From Streptomyces cavernae (GTDB lineage Bacteria; Actinomycetota; Actinomycetes; Streptomycetales; Streptomycetaceae): a DNA stretch of 64,000 bases. The stretch covers positions 229,416 through 293,415 of the forward strand of contig NZ_RPDJ01000015.1 in NCBI RefSeq assembly GCF_004023625.1. The letters run 5' to 3'. Position numbers and translations under genes: made by a program. The notes beneath the pieces were generated by a model, which worked only from the letters and a program-made list of their open reading frames with translations, was not told the origin of the DNA and did no database searches. This document shows, in pieces, positions 60,316-64,000 of this stretch. Numbering within the stretch: position 1 is the first letter of the stretch; the number at the start of each line of letters is the position of its first letter.

Positions 60316-60539
60316 GATGGTCACCCCTTCACTCCCAGGATCGCCAATTGCCGCTGCGGCCATCCGTTGTGGGCTATCGCTGTAACGAGTGAACCCCTTC
60401 TGCGGAATTCACGTAGTGCCTCATAACGGTGCGACCCACTCCCGGGACCGCTCTTGACCCGCGAAGCCGGGCAACTCGCACCCCAAAACCACCTCTGGCG
60501 CACGCGTTGCTGCCCAATCGAGCGAATCCGAGTCCCACC

Positions 60540-61049
60540 ATGCCTGCTGAGTTTGTCGTTCGAAAAATCGGCCTGAGCGATCTGGAAGTTGCTCAGGCGA
60601 TGTACAGGCGTTGTTCCGCGGAAACTCTATGGCGCCGCTTTCACAGTCCTGTTCGTGATCCTGACCCCTATGTGACGCGTCTGATGGATCATCCCAGCGC
60701 AACGACCTTCGGTGTTGAGGACGGAGGCGGCGACGCCTTCTTCGGCATGGGGCAGTTCATTGTCGACGGGTGTTCCGCGGAGGTGTCTCTGATAGTAGAA
60801 GATCGATGGCAGAATCAGGGAGTGGGAAGTCTTCTCTTGAGGCACATGCAGTCGGAGCTCTCCGGAGTTCCTGTCGAGAAGATCTATGGAGTATTTCAGC
60901 ACAGCAACAGGGCAATCCCGGCCCTCCTGCGGCATTTGGAGCTACCGCTCACATTCACGTACGAAGGGGCCGGCGACGTCACGGTTGCGTGGAAGCGGGG
61001 TTGTCGACCCGTGGAGGTCGGTGCGACGGATCGAGCCGTGAAGCTGTGA
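60540..61049 (+). CDS. GNAT-family acetyltransferase
   Basis: A 169-residue acyltransferase: FVVRKIGLSDLEVAQAMYRRCSAETLWRRFHSP is the N-terminal part, SAEVSLIVEDRWQNQGVGSLLLRHM the acetyl-CoA site with the Q-x-x-G-V-G loop, and GVFQHSNRAIPALLRHLEL the last strand and helix. The WRRFHS segment is typical of a group fused to, or related to, protein acetyltransferases of the Pat type. ATG 60540 is taken as the start but has no good ribosome site; the frame is open to 60429. Codon use is less GC-biased than in the neighbours, which may mean more recent arrival. Substrate unknown. Confidence 0.82.
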   Translation: MPAEFVVRKIGLSDLEVAQAMYRRCSAETLWRRFHSPVRDPDPYVTRLMDHPSATTFGVEDGGGDAFFGMGQFIVDGCSAEVSLIVEDRWQNQGVGSLLLRHMQSELSGVPVEKIYGVFQHSNRAIPALLRHLELPLTFTYEGAGDVTVAWKRGCRPVEVGATDRAVKL

Positions 61050-61120
61050 TGAGTGGCGCACGGCACCAGCAGCACCTGCCGTGCCGAGTCGTCCGTGCGC
61101 CCCTGTACCTCGAGGGGGGT

Positions 61121-61957
61121 TTACGAGTCCGGCCGCCCCAGGCGTGTGAGCTGGCGGGACTGTGCCACCAGGCGGCCGGCCGAATCCCACACTTCGGCGT
61201 CTTCCTCCATATACCCGTTGTCGACAAGGCGCGTCGAGTGCTTCAGCCTCAGCCAACCTCGGGCAGGTAGCCCTCTGATGTGCGTGGTGAGTTCCAGCGT
61301 CGGTGCCCAGCCGGTGATGCCCAGGTTCAGACTGACCGGTGGGAGGCAGTCGACGGCAAAGAGGAGCATCATCGGGTCCGGCTCACGACCATCCGGAAAG
61401 CGCAGCCAGCCCTCCATGGTTCCCTGCCCTGAAGGCGCCCCTACGGCCCACCCCACGCAATCAGGAGAAAGTCGCAGGTCCATGCGCTGAAGTAGCGGTA
61501 GTTCCTTGAGGAGTTCCGGCGGCGCCATATCGGTCGGCACACACTTCTCGGGCGGCGGCATGCTCGGGGGAGCCGAAAACACCCGTGAGGGATTGGTCGT
61601 GGTCTTGCCGGACAGATCCCCGAACGTGGCGACCACGCGCACACATTCTTGATCACCCTGCCTGATGGATGCCATGCCGCTCGAGACCGTGCGTCCGCGG
61701 CGGAGCGCCTCCGTGTGCACAGTCGCTGAGCCGGGCAGTGACCTGGACAGGAAGTGAGCGCTGACGGATATGGGGTCACGGTGGCCTGACGTTTCCCCAA
61801 GATCGTCCGCAAGGGCGCGGCCTGCCAAGGCCATCAGTAGACCACCATGAATACCTTCACCGATACTCCAGTCATCCCGCAGTTCGGCATGATGGACCGG
61901 TGATTCTTCGGCTCGAGTGAGCGAGATGGCGTGATCGAATTCTGCAGTGGAGGTCAT
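61121..61957 (-). CDS. Acyl-CoA thioesterase-like (double hot-dog) protein
   Basis: A 278-residue protein of the TesB-like/thioesterase superfamily. DDWSIGEGIHGGLLMALAGRAL (about 28-49) is the first hot-dog helix with its active-site region. DPISVSAHFLSRSLPGSATVHTEALRRGRTVSSGMASIRQ is the following sheet, and the second half repeats the fold (WLRFPDGREPDPMMLLFAVDCLPP ... ELTTHIRG). It would hydrolyse acyl-CoA thioesters. The ATG 61957 is preceded by AGAGAAACAC. It is divergent from an acyl-CoA ligase 326 bp away, suggesting linked fatty-acid activation and release. Confidence 0.85.
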   Translation of the reverse strand: MTSTAEFDHAISLTRAEESPVHHAELRDDWSIGEGIHGGLLMALAGRALADDLGETSGHRDPISVSAHFLSRSLPGSATVHTEALRRGRTVSSGMASIRQGDQECVRVVATFGDLSGKTTTNPSRVFSAPPSMPPPEKCVPTDMAPPELLKELPLLQRMDLRLSPDCVGWAVGAPSGQGTMEGWLRFPDGREPDPMMLLFAVDCLPPVSLNLGITGWAPTLELTTHIRGLPARGWLRLKHSTRLVDNGYMEEDAEVWDSAGRLVAQSRQLTRLGRPDS

Positions 61958-62283
61958 GTGTTTCTCTTCTGCGTAGTCTGAAGGCAGGTGGAGATCAGTG
62001 CGGGGCGCCGCTTCGGGGGCCCTTCCGGTCTCTTGGGGAATGCTCAGGCATGGGGACCCGGCACCCGCCATTCGAGGACTACGAGGGACTGGGAAGTCTG
62101 GTTCACCGGGAGAGAATCCTGCCGCAGCCGCCGTCCTACGCTTCATCAAGCTCCGCTGAACCAGGCCGACATCCTCGTCGTAGCGCTAACGGGGAGCGCC
62201 GCCGACTTCGGGCGATTGCCATCCTCCCGTCCGCCTTCGGCGGGCGCCCGACCCATCCCAGCCTCACTCGAATTGGGGGACCA
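61958..62283. other. Divergent control region between thioesterase and acyl-CoA ligase
   Basis: About 326 bp without a supported gene. It contains the promoters for both genes. The GGGGGA site of the ligase is at the right end. No palindrome of note was seen. Confidence 0.4.
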
Positions 62284-63915
62284 GTGCGCAGCACCATGCA
62301 GGACACAGGACTTCAGATCCGTCGCCTACTGGAGCACGGATCTCGTGTTCACGCGACCAGCACGATAGTGACGGCGGGGCCGGAGGGGCACTCGACAACC
62401 ACGTACGCGGAGACCGGCCGTAACGCCGCCCGGCTGGCGGGTGCCCTGCGTGACTTGGGGGTGGGGGAGGGTGACCGTGTGGCCACCTTCATGTGGAACA
62501 ACCAGCAGCACGTGGAGGCGTACTTCGCCGTCCCGGCGATGGGCGCGGTGATCCACCCGTTGAACATCCGGCTCTTTCCGGAACAGATCGTGTACACCGC
62601 GAACCACGCCGAGGACCAGATCGTCATCGTCGACCACTCGCTGCTGCCCGCCTTCCTGCCGCTGCTTCCCGCGCTCAAGTACGTGCGGCACGTCATCGTC
62701 AACGGGCTCGCCGATGTGTCCGGCCTGGGCGCCCCCGGAGTCGAGGTGCATGCGTACGAGGCACTGCTTCACGGCCAACCGGACAGCTATCCGTGGCCCG
62801 AGGTGGACGAACGGTCCGCGGCGGCCATGTGCTACACCTCCGGAACCACGGGTGATCCCAAAGGCGTTGTCTACAGCCACCGTTCGATCTACCTGCATTG
62901 CATGGCGGCTTCCCTGCCGGATGCCATCGCCCTGTCGCGCCATGACCTGGCTCTGGCTGTCGTGCCGCAGTTCCATGTACTGGCCTGGAGCCTGCCCTAC
63001 GCCGCGTTCATGACCGGGACTTCGCTGGCCATGCCGGACCGCTTTCTCGCGCCGGAACCGCTGGCCGCGTTCATCGCCGCTGTCCGCCCGACCAAGGGCG
63101 TGGGCGTACCTACCGTATGGGGAAATCTGCTGCGGTATCTGGAAGCGCATCCGGAGATCGACATCTCCTCCATGGGGGAGATCATGGCCGGCGGATCGGC
63201 GCCGCCCGAGTCCATGATCCGTGCCTACGCCGAGCGGTACGGGATCACCCTGATGCAGGGCTGGGGCATGACCGAAACCTCGCCGCTCGGCAGTTTCGCC
63301 CGTTCGTCCGCCGCTGCCCGGACTCAGAAGTCGATCTCTCACCCGACCGGCCAGGGCCGCTTCTGCGCGGAGGTCGAGGCCAGGCTGATCGACGACCACG
63401 ACCACGAACTACCCTGGGACGACAAGTCGGTGGGCGAACTCCAGGTCCGTGGCCCCTGGGTCACCGGCTCCTACTACGGTGAGGACACCGGGACGCAGGA
63501 CGACAGGTTCAGCGACGGCTGGCTGAGGACTGGGGACGTAGGACGCATCTCCCCCGACGGCTGGCTCACACTGACCGACCGCATGAAGGACGTCATCAAG
63601 TCCGGAGGCGAGTGGATATCCTCGGTCGAGCTGGAGAACCATCTCGCCGACCACCCCGCCGTCCTGGAGGCCTGCGTCATCGGAGTGCCCGACGACAAGT
63701 GGGGCGAACGTCCCATGGCGTGTGTGGTCTTCGCGGACGGCCCAGTCGACGCCTCGGAACTGAAGAGCTTCCTGGAGAACCGGATCGCGCGCTGGCAGTT
63801 GCCCGAACGCTGGGCCTTCCTGCCGGCCATCGCCGTGACCTCGACCGGCAAGTACGACAAGAAGGCGCTCCGCGAGCAGTACGCACAGGGGGCCTTGCGG
63901 GTCGTCATGGCCTGA
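62284..63915 (+). CDS. Long-chain fatty acid-CoA ligase (AMP-binding)
   Basis: A 543-residue adenylate-forming enzyme. CYTSGTTGDPKGVVYSHR (183-200) is the P-loop-like ATP site, GWGMTETSP the A5 motif, and DGWLRTGDVGRISPDGWLTLTDRMKDVIKSGGEWIS the hinge and A8 region. TSTGKYDKKALR carries the C-terminal catalytic Lys. It activates a medium- or long-chain fatty acid with ATP and joins it to CoA. The start is GTG 62284 with GGGGGA; ATG 62296 is the alternative. It ends about 45 bp before a MITE copy. Confidence 0.93.
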   Translation: MRSTMQDTGLQIRRLLEHGSRVHATSTIVTAGPEGHSTTTYAETGRNAARLAGALRDLGVGEGDRVATFMWNNQQHVEAYFAVPAMGAVIHPLNIRLFPEQIVYTANHAEDQIVIVDHSLLPAFLPLLPALKYVRHVIVNGLADVSGLGAPGVEVHAYEALLHGQPDSYPWPEVDERSAAAMCYTSGTTGDPKGVVYSHRSIYLHCMAASLPDAIALSRHDLALAVVPQFHVLAWSLPYAAFMTGTSLAMPDRFLAPEPLAAFIAAVRPTKGVGVPTVWGNLLRYLEAHPEIDISSMGEIMAGGSAPPESMIRAYAERYGITLMQGWGMTETSPLGSFARSSAAARTQKSISHPTGQGRFCAEVEARLIDDHDHELPWDDKSVGELQVRGPWVTGSYYGEDTGTQDDRFSDGWLRTGDVGRISPDGWLTLTDRMKDVIKSGGEWISSVELENHLADHPAVLEACVIGVPDDKWGERPMACVVFADGPVDASELKSFLENRIARWQLPERWAFLPAIAVTSTGKYDKKALREQYAQGALRVVMA

Positions 63916-63964
63916 GCCGACCACCCGCGACGGGCAGGAAAACGCCGACGCCCCTGGGGACTTA

Positions 63965-64000
63965 GGGGTCCTGTCACTATGAGCGTCCGATCAGGTCGCG
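63965..64000 (-). repeat. Family B MITE-like repeat, copy 5 (cut by window edge)
   Basis: GGGGTCCTGTCACTATG followed by AGCGTCCGATCAGGTCGCG, which is the complement of the right end of the copy at 31359-31559. TTA lies before it (63962-63964). It continues beyond the window. Confidence 0.75.

Overview
The window looks like a piece of a Streptomyces (or close actinomycete) chromosome, probably from a variable arm. The grounds are the very high G+C with strong third-position bias, frequent GTG starts, GTGA/ATGA stop-start overlaps, a SARP-type regulator, two NarL-type two-component pairs, ornithine-lipid-type genes and many secreted proteins. It also holds many broken genes, IS fragments and palindromic repeat elements. 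No rRNA, tRNA or CRISPR array was seen.

Region 1 (1-9.7 kb): a partial secreted SGNH hydrolase, then a tightly packed six-gene minus-strand operon running from 7757 to 595. In order it encodes a phytanoyl-CoA-type Fe/2OG dioxygenase, a glycosyltransferase-like unknown protein, a type III PLP (ornithine-type) decarboxylase, a GNAT acetyltransferase, an MFS carrier and a pyruvate oxidase-like ThDP enzyme. It reads like a small uncharacterised specialised-metabolite pathway. Divergent from it is a GH3 beta-N-acetylglucosaminidase, and the shared control region carries DasR-like (dre) palindromes and other inverted repeats.

Region 2 (9.7-19 kb): fragments of a TolB-like and an SRPBCC gene, two abutting palindromic MITE-like repeats, a secreted DUF1996 protein, a broken sulfite-oxidase-like membrane gene, an intact two-frame IS5-family element, then an MMPL exporter divergent from a histidine kinase/response regulator pair.

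Region 3 (19-31.6 kb): a decay zone. Remnants of an OmpR regulator, P450, MarR, IS110 transposase, dimethylformamidase-like protein, TetR and PNPOx proteins are interspersed with intact genes: a PIG-L deacetylase, a membrane-anchored unknown, PhzF, an OlsB/PlsC acyltransferase pair, an amidase with a peptidoglycan-binding domain, and an ArsR/SRPBCC pair. Further MITE copies lie here.

Region 4 (31.6-49.2 kb): an envelope and signalling block. It has a lipoprotein, a penicillin-binding protein, an FAD monooxygenase divergent from a cyclopropane-fatty-acid synthase, a SUKH-type protein beside a small acidic protein, an ABC exporter, a YdcF protein, a SARP regulator coupled to a CPBP membrane protease, a double-length histidine kinase with a degenerate second half plus its response regulator, and a drug-type MFS carrier.

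Region 5 (49.2-64 kb): a carotenoid oxygenase/SRPBCC pair, two divergent paralogous P-loop NTPases (one truncated), a ricin-type lectin and a large secreted alpha/beta hydrolase flanked by duplicated DNA, a gene broken by a 10-bp tandem duplication, a GNAT enzyme, and a thioesterase divergent from an acyl-CoA ligase. The window ends inside another MITE copy.
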